DNA from: Devosia sp.
GTDB taxonomy: Bacteria > Pseudomonadota > Alphaproteobacteria > Rhizobiales > Devosiaceae
DNA: 64,000 nucleotides
Assembly (NCBI RefSeq): GCF_017744655.1
Contig: NZ_JAGIAW010000002.1
Location: 62,001 to 126,000 of the forward strand
Reading direction: 5' to 3'
In this document: piece by piece, positions 18,997 to 28,721 of the stretch
How positions within the stretch are numbered: position 1 is the stretch's first letter
Layout: every line of letters starts with the position of its first letter
The notes under the pieces: generated by a model
Databases searched by the model: none
What the model was told of the DNA's origin: nothing
What the model saw: only the letters and a program-made list of their open reading frames with translations
Program-made: the position numbers and the translations under genes

Positions 18997-21633
18997 TTAG
19001 CCTGCCAAGATTCGGTCGACGATATCGCCGGTATTGCGGCTGAGCGTGTGCTGGTTTTTGAGCGCTTCGAGAGCGGCCCGGCCGGCCTCGCGGCGACCCG
19101 GTTCGAGCAGCGGCAGAATGCGGAAGCCGGTGAGTACGCGCGCGGCAACCTGCGGATTGACCTTGTCGATCTCGGCCGCCGCTTCCGTCACGAACCGGAA
19201 GCCCAGTCCATCGCCCCGAGCGAACTGCGCCGGATTGCTCATGACGAAGCTGCCGAGCAGGGCTCGCAGCCGATTGGGATTGGTACGCGGGAAGTCCGGT
19301 GCAGCGAGGATAGCCCGCAGGCGCTCGATGGCGCCCTCGTCCGGCGCCTGCGAGGAAGCAACGAGCCACTTGTCGAAAACCAGCGGATCACCACCGAAGC
19401 GGGTGCGGAAATCGCCCAGAAGGGCTGGGGCTGCTTGGGTCCAATTGTGAGCGGAAATCGCGAGCGCCGCATAGCGATCGGTCATGTTGCTGGCCGAATG
19501 ATACTGCGCCTCGGCAAGAGCTGCACCCCGGTCCGACCCGGCAGTCAGCAGCGAGAGGAGGCCATTACGCAACGAGCGGCGGCCGGCCTGGGCCGCACCG
19601 GGACTATAGGGTTCGATGACCTCCAATTCGGCATGGAGCGCCTCGAGGTGCTCGGCCACCGGGCCGACGATAGCGCGGATCAGCGCCCGGCGCGCTTCGG
19701 CGACGGCGTTCGGATCGACATCCCTGCCGATCTGGCGGGCAATGACCGTTTCGTCCGGCATGGCGATGACCTGGGCCTTAAACGCATGGTCAAGAGAGGG
19801 ATCGCTGAGCGTGTCGACGATAGCCTGGCGCAGCGCGTCGACATCGCTTGATGCCGGCGCCTTGCCGGTAGCGGCGGCGGCCAGCAATTGCGTCGCCACC
19901 GTCTGCAGTGCGTCCCAGCGATTGAACGGATCGCTATCGTGTCGCGCGAGGAACAGCAGGTCCTGCTGGGTCAGATTGGTCGAGAGCTTTACCGGAGCCG
20001 AGAAGCCGCGCAGCAGCGACGGCACCGGGCGATTGGCAACCCCGGTAAAGGTCAGCGTGACGCTATCGCCATCAAGCACGATGAGGTCGTCCTTGACCGT
20101 GCCGCCGCTGACGCTGGACCAGCCCATCGGGCTACCATTGGGGCCGATCAGACCGAATTTCACCGGAATGACGAAAGGCGGCTTGTCCGGCTGGTTCGGC
20201 GTCGGCGCGGTCTTTTGTGACAGGGTCAGCGTATAGGTCTGGCTTCCCGCGTCGTAGCTGTCGTTGGCGGTGACAGCAGGCGTACCGGCATTGAGATACC
20301 AGCGCGAAAACTGGCTGAGATCGGTGCCGGTCGCATCCTCAAAGACCTTCAGGAAGGCCTCGATCGTTGTCGCCTCGCCATCGTGGCGCTCGAAATAAAG
20401 GTCCATGCCTTTGCGGAAACCGGCTTCGCCCAGGAGCGTTGCCAGCATGCGCACGACTTCCGAGCCCTTTTGGTAGACCGTCGTCGTATAAAAATTGTTG
20501 ATCTCGCGATAGCGATCCGGCCGCGGCGGATGGGCCAGCGGCCCGCCATCCTCGGGGAATTGCGTGATGCGCAGATTTTCCACGTCATGGATGCGCTGCA
20601 CCGGGCGGCTGCGCTCGTCCGAAGAAAATTCCTGATCGCGATAAACCGTCAGGCCTTCCTTGAGGCAGAGCTGGAACCAGTCGCGGCAGGTGATGCGATT
20701 GCCAGTCCAATTGTGAAAGTATTCGTGCGCAATGACGCGCTCGATATTGGCATAGTTGGCATCGCTCGCCGTCTCGGGCAGGGCGAAGACGAGCTTGTCG
20801 TTAAAAATGTTGAGGCCCTTGTTCTCCATCGCGCCGAAGTTGAAATCGGAGACGGCGACGATGTTGAACACATCGAGATCATATTCGCGGCCAAAGCGCT
20901 TTTCGTCCCAGGCCATGGAGCGCTTCAGGCTGTCCATCGCATAAAGGCACTCAGCCTCTTTGCCATGAGTACAGTAGATGGCAAGGTCGACCTTGCGCCC
21001 GCTGGCGGTGGTAAAAGTGTCGGTGATCGAACCGAGATCGCCGGCCACGAGCGCGAAGAGATAGGCGGGCTTGGGGAAGGGGTCTTCCCAGAGGGCAAAA
21101 TGCGTACCGTCGCCAGCATCGCCCTTGTCGATAAGGTTGCCGTTGGAAAGCAGGACCGGCGCGATGTTGCGCGGCGCTGATATCCGCACCTTGAAGGGCG
21201 CCAGAATATCCGGGCGGTCGAGATAATAGGTGATGCGCCTGAAACCCTCGGGCTCGCACTGGGTGCACCAGGTGCCGCTCGAGCGATAAAGTCCCATGAG
21301 CTTGGTATTGGTCTCGGGCGTGAGGTTGACTTCGGTTTCGAGCACGAAGCGCCGGAAGGGCGGCTCGACGACGGTCAGGCCGTTGTCGTCTGTCGCATAA
21401 CCCGAGAGCATCAGCGGCAGGCCGTCGATAGCGATCGATTGCAGCGTCAAACCGTCGCCGTCGAGCACCAGCGACGTACCCGGTTCCGTCTCCGGCCTCG
21501 GCTCCACGGTCATCTGCGTCCGAACGCGCGTGCCAGCCTCGCTGATCTTGAAATCCATGTCCACGGCAACGATCCGGTACGGCGTCGGTGCATAGTCTTT
21601 CAGGAAGATCGTGTGCTCGTTTTCGGTGCGCAT
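18997..21633 (-). CDS. pepN: aminopeptidase N (M1)
   Basis: FGAMENKGLNIF and VIAHEYFHNWTGNRITCRDWFQLCLKEG; start at MRTENEHTIFLKDY. Confidence 0.95.
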   Translation of the reverse strand: MRTENEHTIFLKDYAPTPYRIVAVDMDFKISEAGTRVRTQMTVEPRPETEPGTSLVLDGDGLTLQSIAIDGLPLMLSGYATDDNGLTVVEPPFRRFVLETEVNLTPETNTKLMGLYRSSGTWCTQCEPEGFRRITYYLDRPDILAPFKVRISAPRNIAPVLLSNGNLIDKGDAGDGTHFALWEDPFPKPAYLFALVAGDLGSITDTFTTASGRKVDLAIYCTHGKEAECLYAMDSLKRSMAWDEKRFGREYDLDVFNIVAVSDFNFGAMENKGLNIFNDKLVFALPETASDANYANIERVIAHEYFHNWTGNRITCRDWFQLCLKEGLTVYRDQEFSSDERSRPVQRIHDVENLRITQFPEDGGPLAHPPRPDRYREINNFYTTTVYQKGSEVVRMLATLLGEAGFRKGMDLYFERHDGEATTIEAFLKVFEDATGTDLSQFSRWYLNAGTPAVTANDSYDAGSQTYTLTLSQKTAPTPNQPDKPPFVIPVKFGLIGPNGSPMGWSSVSGGTVKDDLIVLDGDSVTLTFTGVANRPVPSLLRGFSAPVKLSTNLTQQDLLFLARHDSDPFNRWDALQTVATQLLAAAATGKAPASSDVDALRQAIVDTLSDPSLDHAFKAQVIAMPDETVIARQIGRDVDPNAVAEARRALIRAIVGPVAEHLEALHAELEVIEPYSPGAAQAGRRSLRNGLLSLLTAGSDRGAALAEAQYHSASNMTDRYAALAISAHNWTQAAPALLGDFRTRFGGDPLVFDKWLVASSQAPDEGAIERLRAILAAPDFPRTNPNRLRALLGSFVMSNPAQFARGDGLGFRFVTEAAAEIDKVNPQVAARVLTGFRILPLLEPGRREAGRAALEALKNQHTLSRNTGDIVDRILAG

Positions 21634-21938
21634 GAAATGGTCCAGTGCAACGTTATTTTCTGGCGTCCGAATGTGGCCAACAGGCAACAGCCGACTCTAG
21701 CCTTTTGTGTATGCTACGCCGCTCTTGGCTGCATAGCCCAATTCTTCAATGCCAATTGGGACGGCATTGGGGAGGAGGCCTGGGCTAAACGCCACGCGGC
21801 TCCTCTGCGTTCATTGGAACGTATCGAGCGCGGTCTTTAAATTTCCCTGGATGGATCGACCATCGCCAGCCTCTGCTGACGGCCCTTGTCATCGCCGTCA
21901 CTTAGCGTTCGGCCATGGTGTCCTTCCGGACGATATAC

Positions 21939-23801
21939 ATGGTGACGCAAGTGCTGAAATGGTTTGAAAAGCAGTTGGACGCTTATCCCTCGGGAGAGCC
22001 AACCGAGCCACCAAAGGGCCTTCTGGCCTTCTGTCTGCACTATAGCCATGGCGCCAAGAAGTGGCTGGCCCTGATGGCCTTTGCCGCCGCGGCTGTCGCC
22101 ATCGGCGAAATCCTCGTCTTCAGCTTCATTGGCGACGTGGTGAACTGGCTTGCCGGTGCCAATCCCGAGACCTTCCTCCAGACCGACGGATGGAAGCTGG
22201 CCTTCATGGGCGCGATGATCGTCATCATCCTCCCCGGCTTCGCGCTGCTCTCGACCCTGACCATGCACCAGACGCTGCTCGGGAATTTCCCGCAGCGCAT
22301 TCGCTGGATGGCGCACCGCTACCTCATCCGCCAGTCGATGAGCTATTTTCAGGACGAGTTTGCCGGCCGCATCGGCGCCAAGCTGATGCAGACCTCGCTC
22401 GCCGTGCGCGAAGTGGTGATGAAGCTCCTCGACATGCTGGTTTATGTCGTCGTCTACTTCACCGGCGCTGTGTTCCTGGCCGCCTCGGCGGATTGGCGCC
22501 TCGCCATTCCGTTCCTCGTCTGGCTCGCCGCCTATATCGCCCTGATGGTCTATTTCATCCCGCGCATGGGCAAGATTTCACAGGCCCAAGCCGATGCGCG
22601 CTCGATGATGACCGGCCGTATCGTCGACAGCTACACCAATATCGCGACCGTAAAACTCTTCAGCCATTCCAACCGCGAAGAGTCCTATGCCCGCGAGGCC
22701 ATGGATGAGTTTCTGGGCACCGTCTATCGCCAGATGCGGCTCTTCACCTGGCTCAATATGCTGGTCCTCTGGTCCAATGCCCTGCTGCTCTTCTCGGTCG
22801 GCGCTACGGGTATCTGGCTCTGGATGCAGGGCGTCATGAGCCCGGGCGCACTCGCGGTGTCCCTCGGCCTCGTCATGCGCTTCCAGGGCATGAGCCAGTG
22901 GGTCATGTGGGAAATGTCTTCCCTGTTCGAGAACATCGGCACGGTCAAGGATGGCATCAATTCCATCTCGCTGCCGCGCGTCGTGTCGGACAAGCCAGAT
23001 GCCAAGCCGATCGGCCGCGTCGAAGGCGACATCAAGTTCGACAATGTCTCGTTCCACTATGGAAAGTCGTCCGGCGTCATCGAGGGCCTCAACCTCAATA
23101 TCCGCCCGGGCGAGAAGATCGGCCTTGTCGGTCGCTCCGGCGCGGGCAAGTCGACCATCGTCAACCTCTTGCTGCGTTTCTACGACCGGCAGGGCGGACG
23201 CATTCTGGTCGATAGCAACGACATCGCGACCATCCAGCAGGATAGCCTCCGCGCCAATATCGGCGTCGTCACCCAGGACACCTCCCTGCTGCATCGCTCG
23301 GTGCGCGACAACATCGTCTACGGCCGCCCCGACGCGACCGAAGAAGAGATGATCGAGGCCGCCAAGCTCGCCGAAGCCCACGACTTCATCGCCGACCTTT
23401 CGGACTACAAGGGCCGCAAGGGTTACGATGCCCATGTGGGCGAGCGCGGGGTGAAACTCTCGGGTGGTCAGCGCCAGCGCATCGCCATCGCACGCGTGCT
23501 CTTGAAAAATGCACCGATTCTGGTGCTCGATGAGGCAACGTCCGCTCTCGACTCCGAAGTGGAAGCTGCCATCCAGAGCCAGTTCGAGCTTTTGATGCGC
23601 GGCAAGACCGTCATCGCCATCGCGCACCGCCTCTCGACCATCGCCATGATGGACCGCCTGGTGGTGCTCGATAAGGGTGAGATCGTCGAACAGGGCACCC
23701 ATGCCGAGCTCGTGGATACGGGCGGCATCTATTCCCAGCTCTGGGCACGCCAATCGGGCGGGTTCCTGGAGATGGACCAGGTCGAGGACGCGGCGCAGTA
23801 A
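21939..23801 (+). CDS. ABC exporter, fused permease/ATPase (copy 1)
   Basis: TM domain plus Walker A GRSGAGKST, signature LSGGQRQRIAIARVLL, Walker B ILVLDEATSALD. Confidence 0.9.
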   Translation: MVTQVLKWFEKQLDAYPSGEPTEPPKGLLAFCLHYSHGAKKWLALMAFAAAAVAIGEILVFSFIGDVVNWLAGANPETFLQTDGWKLAFMGAMIVIILPGFALLSTLTMHQTLLGNFPQRIRWMAHRYLIRQSMSYFQDEFAGRIGAKLMQTSLAVREVVMKLLDMLVYVVVYFTGAVFLAASADWRLAIPFLVWLAAYIALMVYFIPRMGKISQAQADARSMMTGRIVDSYTNIATVKLFSHSNREESYAREAMDEFLGTVYRQMRLFTWLNMLVLWSNALLLFSVGATGIWLWMQGVMSPGALAVSLGLVMRFQGMSQWVMWEMSSLFENIGTVKDGINSISLPRVVSDKPDAKPIGRVEGDIKFDNVSFHYGKSSGVIEGLNLNIRPGEKIGLVGRSGAGKSTIVNLLLRFYDRQGGRILVDSNDIATIQQDSLRANIGVVTQDTSLLHRSVRDNIVYGRPDATEEEMIEAAKLAEAHDFIADLSDYKGRKGYDAHVGERGVKLSGGQRQRIAIARVLLKNAPILVLDEATSALDSEVEAAIQSQFELLMRGKTVIAIAHRLSTIAMMDRLVVLDKGEIVEQGTHAELVDTGGIYSQLWARQSGGFLEMDQVEDAAQ

Positions 23802-23829
23802 GCGCCGCTCTTTTCCTCGCCACCCACGG

Positions 23830-23902
23830 CGTCATTCCCGCGAAAGCGGGAATCCCATGCGGTGGCGGGTAGCCAGAGATTCCCGCTTTCGCGGGAATGA
23901 CG
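23830..23902. repeat. REP-like double-hairpin intergenic repeat
   Basis: cgtcattcccgcgaaagcgggaat (23830-23853) and its exact reverse complement (23879-23902); each arm is itself a stem ATTCCCGC-NNNN-GCGGGAAT. Confidence 0.85.
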
Positions 23903-23954
23903 CAGAGTTTTTATCCGCTTCCCTGAGGGGAGGCTCAACCAGAGGAGATCCCAA

Positions 23955-24047
23955 ATGGGAGATATCATTATGACGCGACATGAAGGCAATCAGCCCGGTG
24001 CATTTGCCCCCAGCCAACCCAAACCCACCGATAGGCACCGAACCTGA
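23955..24047 (+). CDS. candidate small ORF, 30 aa
   Basis: AGAGGAGA at 23941-23948 precedes ATG; MGDIIMTRHEGNQPGAFAPSQPKPTDRHRT*. Between two ABC exporter genes. Confidence 0.4.
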   Translation: MGDIIMTRHEGNQPGAFAPSQPKPTDRHRT

Positions 24048-24100
24048 TACGAACCGACTGAAAGGTTCTTTCAGGCGCGGCTCAATAAAATGAGCAGAAA

Positions 24101-25957
24101 ATGTTCAACCGCGTCATCGACTTCTTCGACAATCTCTATTCGCCCATCGCCCTGGCCAAGAATCGCCAGCCGCCCATGGGTCTCACGCCCTTCGTTCGCT
24201 ACTTCGTTGCCCAGTTCAAAGGCGCTTTCGCGATCCGCATTGGCCTAGTTGCCATCGGTTCGATCGCCGACGCGCTCATGCCGGTCTTTGTCGGCATGGT
24301 GGTGGGCATGTTGGCGACAACCAATCCCGGCGAAATCTTCGACCTGCACACCCAGACTTTCCTCTGGATGGTCTTTGTCGTCGTCATCGTCCGGCCGCTG
24401 ACCTTCGTGCTCGACACGCTCGTGCGCAACCACGGCATCGTCCCTAACCTCGTCGATATCGTCCGATGGCAAAGCCATTGGCATGTCATCCGGCAAAGCT
24501 GGACCTTCTTCCAGAACGACTTTGCCGGCCGCATCGCCAACAAGGTCATCCAGGCCGGTGAAGCCATCGAAATCGGCGTCAACCTCACCATCGACGCGGC
24601 CTGGTATGCCCTGGTCTTCGTCGTGGTCGCCGTCGTCGTCCTGGCCCAGCTCGATCCGGTGCTGCTGGTGCCGATTGGTGTCTGGCTGCTTCTCTATGCG
24701 GTGCTCTTCTCGATCACCATGCCGCTCATTGCCCGCTATTCCGAAGAGCTTTCGGAGAGCAAATCGGTGATGACCGGCCGCATCGTCGACAGCTACACCA
24801 ATATCCAGACGCTCAAGACCTTCGCCTCCGGCGCGCATGAAGACAAATATGTCGCCGACAGCGTGCTCGACCACGCCGTGAGCTTCCGCAAATTGATGCG
24901 GGTGTTCACCTACATGTGGTCGATCCTGTTCATGCTCAATGCGGGCCTCGTGGTCTCGGTCACCTGGCTGGCTCTCGCCGGCTGGAACAATGGCGTGCTG
25001 ACGGCTGCCGCGGTGGCGACGGCGATCCCCTTCGCCCTGCAGATCATGAACATGAGCGGTTGGATCCTCGAAATCGGTTCCAACATCTTCCGTCAGATCG
25101 GTACGACGCGGGACTCGATGGACACCATCGCCCAGCCCCTGACCATGCTCGACGCGCCGGAAGCCAAGCCTCTTGCCGTCACCAGGGGCGAGCTGAACTA
25201 TGACAATGTCAGCTTCAACTACTGGCGCGGCAAGGAAGGCTCGGTCATCGACGAGTTCAGCCTTGCGGTGAAGCCGGGCGAAAAGATTGGCCTTGTCGGC
25301 CGCTCCGGCTCGGGCAAGTCGACCCTGGTCAATCTCGCTTTGCGCATGTTCGATGTGCAGGACGGTTCGATCAAGATCGACGGGCACGACGTCCGCTCGG
25401 TGACCCAGGAAAGCCTCCGCGCCGCCATCGGCCTTGTCAGCCAGGATACGTCCCTGCTGCATCGCTCCGTCCGCGAAAACCTCAAATATGGTCGCCAGAA
25501 CGCGACCGACGAGGAAATGATGCGGGCGGCCGAACAGGCCAATGTCCACGATGTCATCATGGGTCTTTCCGACCCGCAGGGCCGCAAGGCTTATGATGCG
25601 CATGTGGGCGAACGCGGCGTAAAGCTCTCCGGCGGCCAGCGTCAGCGCGTCGCCATCGCCCGCGTTCTCCTCAAGAACGCGCCGATTCTGGTACTCGACG
25701 AAGCCACTTCCGCGCTCGATTCCGAAGTGGAAGCGGCGATCCAGGAGCAGCTCACCATGCTCATGCAGGGCAAGACGGTGATCGCTATCGCGCACCGCCT
25801 CTCGACCATTGCGGCCATGGACCGGCTCGTGGTGCTCGAAAGGGGCAAGATCGTGGAAGAGGGCACCCACGCCCAACTCCTCGCCTCGGGCGGCCACTAC
25901 GCCATGCTCTGGGAACGCCAGTCCGGCGGGTTCCTGGACCTCGAAGCAGCGCAGTAA
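24101..25957 (+). CDS. ABC exporter, fused permease/ATPase (copy 2, paralogous to copy 1)
   Basis: Walker A GRSGSGKST, LSGGQRQRVAIARVLL, ILVLDEATSALD; shares TGRIVDSYTNI with copy 1. Confidence 0.9.
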   Translation: MFNRVIDFFDNLYSPIALAKNRQPPMGLTPFVRYFVAQFKGAFAIRIGLVAIGSIADALMPVFVGMVVGMLATTNPGEIFDLHTQTFLWMVFVVVIVRPLTFVLDTLVRNHGIVPNLVDIVRWQSHWHVIRQSWTFFQNDFAGRIANKVIQAGEAIEIGVNLTIDAAWYALVFVVVAVVVLAQLDPVLLVPIGVWLLLYAVLFSITMPLIARYSEELSESKSVMTGRIVDSYTNIQTLKTFASGAHEDKYVADSVLDHAVSFRKLMRVFTYMWSILFMLNAGLVVSVTWLALAGWNNGVLTAAAVATAIPFALQIMNMSGWILEIGSNIFRQIGTTRDSMDTIAQPLTMLDAPEAKPLAVTRGELNYDNVSFNYWRGKEGSVIDEFSLAVKPGEKIGLVGRSGSGKSTLVNLALRMFDVQDGSIKIDGHDVRSVTQESLRAAIGLVSQDTSLLHRSVRENLKYGRQNATDEEMMRAAEQANVHDVIMGLSDPQGRKAYDAHVGERGVKLSGGQRQRVAIARVLLKNAPILVLDEATSALDSEVEAAIQEQLTMLMQGKTVIAIAHRLSTIAAMDRLVVLERGKIVEEGTHAQLLASGGHYAMLWERQSGGFLDLEAAQ

Positions 25958-25959
25958 AG

Positions 25960-25990
25960 AAAGGCCCGGTCAATCGACCGGGCCTTTTTT
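25960..25990 (+). terminator. intrinsic terminator of ABC exporter copy 2
   Basis: AAAGGCCCGGTC-AATC-GACCGGGCCTTTTTT. Confidence 0.9.
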
Positions 25991-26008
25991 GTCTACGATA
26001 CCCCCACC

Positions 26009-26089
26009 ATCGTCATTGCCGGGCTTGTCCCGGCAATCCATCTCACCTCCGCTGGGGACCACCGGGACAAGCCCGGTGGTGACGACGAT
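26009..26089. repeat. intergenic inverted repeat of the GTCATTGCCGGGCTTGTCCCGGCAAT type
   Basis: Two hairpins (ATTGCCGGGcttgtCCCGGCAAT and CACCGGGacaagCCCGGTG) inside outer arms ATCGTCA/TGACGAT. Confidence 0.75.
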
Positions 26090-26096
26090 TTGTGAG

Positions 26097-26468
26097 CTAC
26101 CGCACGATCGGAAACAGGTTCCTGATCCTCGGCTCCCGCAACCACAGCGCCACCCAGGCAAACGTCCCGAAATAAATGCTGAACAGCGTATGGCTGAAGA
26201 GCGGGTTGTCGACCCGCAGGTTCGCCGCCAGCGCCGCGCCGAGCAATGCCGTCATCAACACGGCGCCCAGCAGGGCCGTGCGCGGAATGATGTAGAGCAC
26301 GGCGACCACAACCTCGATGATACCGATCAGCAACAGATACTTCGCCGGCCACCCCACTACTTCCAATGGCTCCAGCGCCAGCGGTGAATTGATGAGTTTC
26401 GGCGCCGCCGAAGCGCCCAGAAGAAAGAGCGTCACCAGCGCGCTCATTACCCAACCTGTCCTGATCAT
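26097..26468 (-). CDS. DoxX-like membrane protein
   Basis: Four-TM hydrophobic protein of 123 aa with a DoxX-like pattern (LLGASAAPKLINSP...LGIIEVVVAVLYIIPRTALLGAVLMTALLGAALA). Confidence 0.65.
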   Translation of the reverse strand: MIRTGWVMSALVTLFLLGASAAPKLINSPLALEPLEVVGWPAKYLLLIGIIEVVVAVLYIIPRTALLGAVLMTALLGAALAANLRVDNPLFSHTLFSIYFGTFAWVALWLREPRIRNLFPIVR

Positions 26469-26570
26469 TTTGCCCTGCCTTGTTCCCTGGACCCGATAGT
26501 GTCCGTTCGCTTTGACGACGAAGCAATGGGCCGGACTTCGACAGCTGCGGGCGAAGAATCACTGCCGATC

Positions 26571-28553
26571 TCAGCTTACCGCGCCAAAGCGCTGGCTGTG
26601 CTCCGGGCGCCAGCCCGCTTCGCTTTGCTCGGCATGAGCCAGCGCCTGGTCCGGCGGCATCGGCCGCCCGAAGAGATAACCCTGCATGACCGTGCCGCCG
26701 AGCCCGGCAAGCGCTTCAAGCTGCGCCTCGGTTTCGATCCCTTCAAAGACGCAGGACATGCCCAGGTTCCGACAGAGATCGACCATGGTCTTGACGATGG
26801 CGCGGCTCGTCGGATCGCTCGTCACTTCGGCCACAAAACTGCGATCGATCTTGATACGATGCAGCGGCAGGCGCTGCACGTGGGTAAGGCTCGAATGCCC
26901 CGTGCCGAAATCGTCAAGCGCAATCCGCGCGCCAAGCCCGAGGAGGCGGGATAAGGCCTCCTTGGCGTGGTCGAGATCGCGCATGATGGCGGTCTCGGTG
27001 ATTTCGAAATCGACCCGGCTCGGGCGTGGCGCGGCCTCCACCTGGGCGATGACGGCGTCGATAGCGGCAGGCGAGCCGATGTCATTGGCAGAGAGATTGA
27101 CCGAAAGACGCATGCGCCGGGGCAGTTTCTCGCTGACCGCCAGCGCCTTGCGCAACACGACCTGGGTGATCCGCCCGATCAGGCCCATGCGTTCGGCCAT
27201 GGGAATGAACTCGGCAGGCGATATTTCCCCGAGGACCGGGCTGCGCCAGCGCGCCAGGACCTCAAAACCCGTCGTCTCGCCGATGGCGATGTCGAATTGC
27301 GGCTGCAGCAGGATATAGATCTCTTCGTCGAGATCGGCCGTATGTAGCAGATGCTCCATGCGCCGGATCTGCCTGAGGTCATGCGCATCGATGGCGGAAA
27401 ACACCATGGTGCCGCCGCGCGCATCGCGCTTGGCGAGCAGGCCGGCATAGTCGGCATGGTCGAACAGCGTTTCCAGCGTGTCCTCGGGGCCCGATGCTGC
27501 AAAGCCGATGGAGGCGGTCACATGCGTAGTGCCCAGCGGCAGCTTGATCGGCCGCGCAATGGCCTCGCAAAGCCGCTGGCCGAGCTTTTCAAGGCTTGGT
27601 CCCGAGGAATTCTCCGTCAGGATCAGCGCGAAATTGTCGCTGTCGAGGCGGGCGAGAAAGGAAGAAAACGGCCGATGGACATCGATCCGCTGTGCCACCT
27701 CGATCAAAACCCGGTCGCCGGCAATCTGCCCGAACACCTCGTTCACTGCTTTGAAGCGATCGAGGTTGAGCCGCGCTACGGCGATTGTCCTGCCGCCCGC
27801 CTTTGCTTCCTCCAGCGCACGCGCCAGTTCCTTATGGAACGAGCGGCGATTGGGCACGCCCGTCAGGCTGTCGAGCCAGGCGAGGCGGTGGTTTTCGTCG
27901 AGCAACTGCTGTGTCTGCTCTTGCCGACGAGCCATTTCCTGACGCGAGGCGACGAGCCCGGCAAAGTCGCGATAATTGTCGAGAAGAATAGTGGTGAGCA
28001 CCGCGGTCACCACGACCATGTTGAGCGCAATGGCAATGAAGACGGGCTGTCCTGTCAGAACGAAGAAGCCCGTGAAAGGAATGAGGACGCAGGCGCTGAT
28101 CGCCACGGCCGCCTTGCGCACATTGAGCAGGCAGAACATGCAGCCGATGGTGGTGATCGCCATGAAGAAGGCAATATGCGCCTGCTGCGGCGGGCTGCCA
28201 AAGGGGTAAAGGCTCAATGCCCAGCCGGCAAAGCCGATGGCGATGAGCGGACCAAGGATCACCATGGCCCTGATGTCGCGGTTGGCTTGCTCCGGCGTGA
28301 TTGTCGCGCTGTCGCTACCCACCCAGCGCAGAACCCGCGTTGCGCAAAGCGCGATCATCACGCACGGAACAAGGATCGTCAGAAATTTCGGTGCGCTCGA
28401 AAGGTGCGTCGCCGCCAGGATGACCATATTGGCCAGCAACATGGCGTACATCAGCGGCACCTGGCGCCTAAGTGCGTGCCATTGGGCCAGCGACAGTTCT
28501 GCCGACCCCGGAGATTCAAAAATGACACGGCCCAGGCGCCGGAATACTGACAT
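26571..28553 (-). CDS. GGDEF-EAL protein; GGDEF degenerate, EAL apparently intact
   Basis: RLDSDNFAL at the GGDEF position; EAL signature residues FEVLARW, VNLSAND, FEITETAIM, DDFGTGHSS, KIDRSFV. Confidence 0.9.
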   Translation of the reverse strand: MSVFRRLGRVIFESPGSAELSLAQWHALRRQVPLMYAMLLANMVILAATHLSSAPKFLTILVPCVMIALCATRVLRWVGSDSATITPEQANRDIRAMVILGPLIAIGFAGWALSLYPFGSPPQQAHIAFFMAITTIGCMFCLLNVRKAAVAISACVLIPFTGFFVLTGQPVFIAIALNMVVVTAVLTTILLDNYRDFAGLVASRQEMARRQEQTQQLLDENHRLAWLDSLTGVPNRRSFHKELARALEEAKAGGRTIAVARLNLDRFKAVNEVFGQIAGDRVLIEVAQRIDVHRPFSSFLARLDSDNFALILTENSSGPSLEKLGQRLCEAIARPIKLPLGTTHVTASIGFAASGPEDTLETLFDHADYAGLLAKRDARGGTMVFSAIDAHDLRQIRRMEHLLHTADLDEEIYILLQPQFDIAIGETTGFEVLARWRSPVLGEISPAEFIPMAERMGLIGRITQVVLRKALAVSEKLPRRMRLSVNLSANDIGSPAAIDAVIAQVEAAPRPSRVDFEITETAIMRDLDHAKEALSRLLGLGARIALDDFGTGHSSLTHVQRLPLHRIKIDRSFVAEVTSDPTSRAIVKTMVDLCRNLGMSCVFEGIETEAQLEALAGLGGTVMQGYLFGRPMPPDQALAHAEQSEAGWRPEHSQRFGAVS

Positions 28554-28721
28554 GGCACTGCCCTTTGTATGACAAGCCTAAGCCTAGATTTCCTAATAGA
28601 TCAGTAAATCTACGTCGGTGGGGGCCCTAAGCAGCAAATTTGGCATTCGCAACGATGCAACAGGCCGTAAAAACCCCTTTTGGCCCATTGGAAGGCGTCG
28701 CGCTTCCCGCTACAAACGCCT

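Noticed and set aside
24245-25897. 550-aa minus-strand ORF
   Set aside because: Antisense shadow of the ABC exporter; His/Asp/Arg-rich composition typical of reversed high-GC coding sequence.
23830-26089. CRISPR-like repeats
   Set aside because: Repeats are palindromic intergenic elements of two different sequences, not a regular repeat-spacer array, and no cas gene is present.
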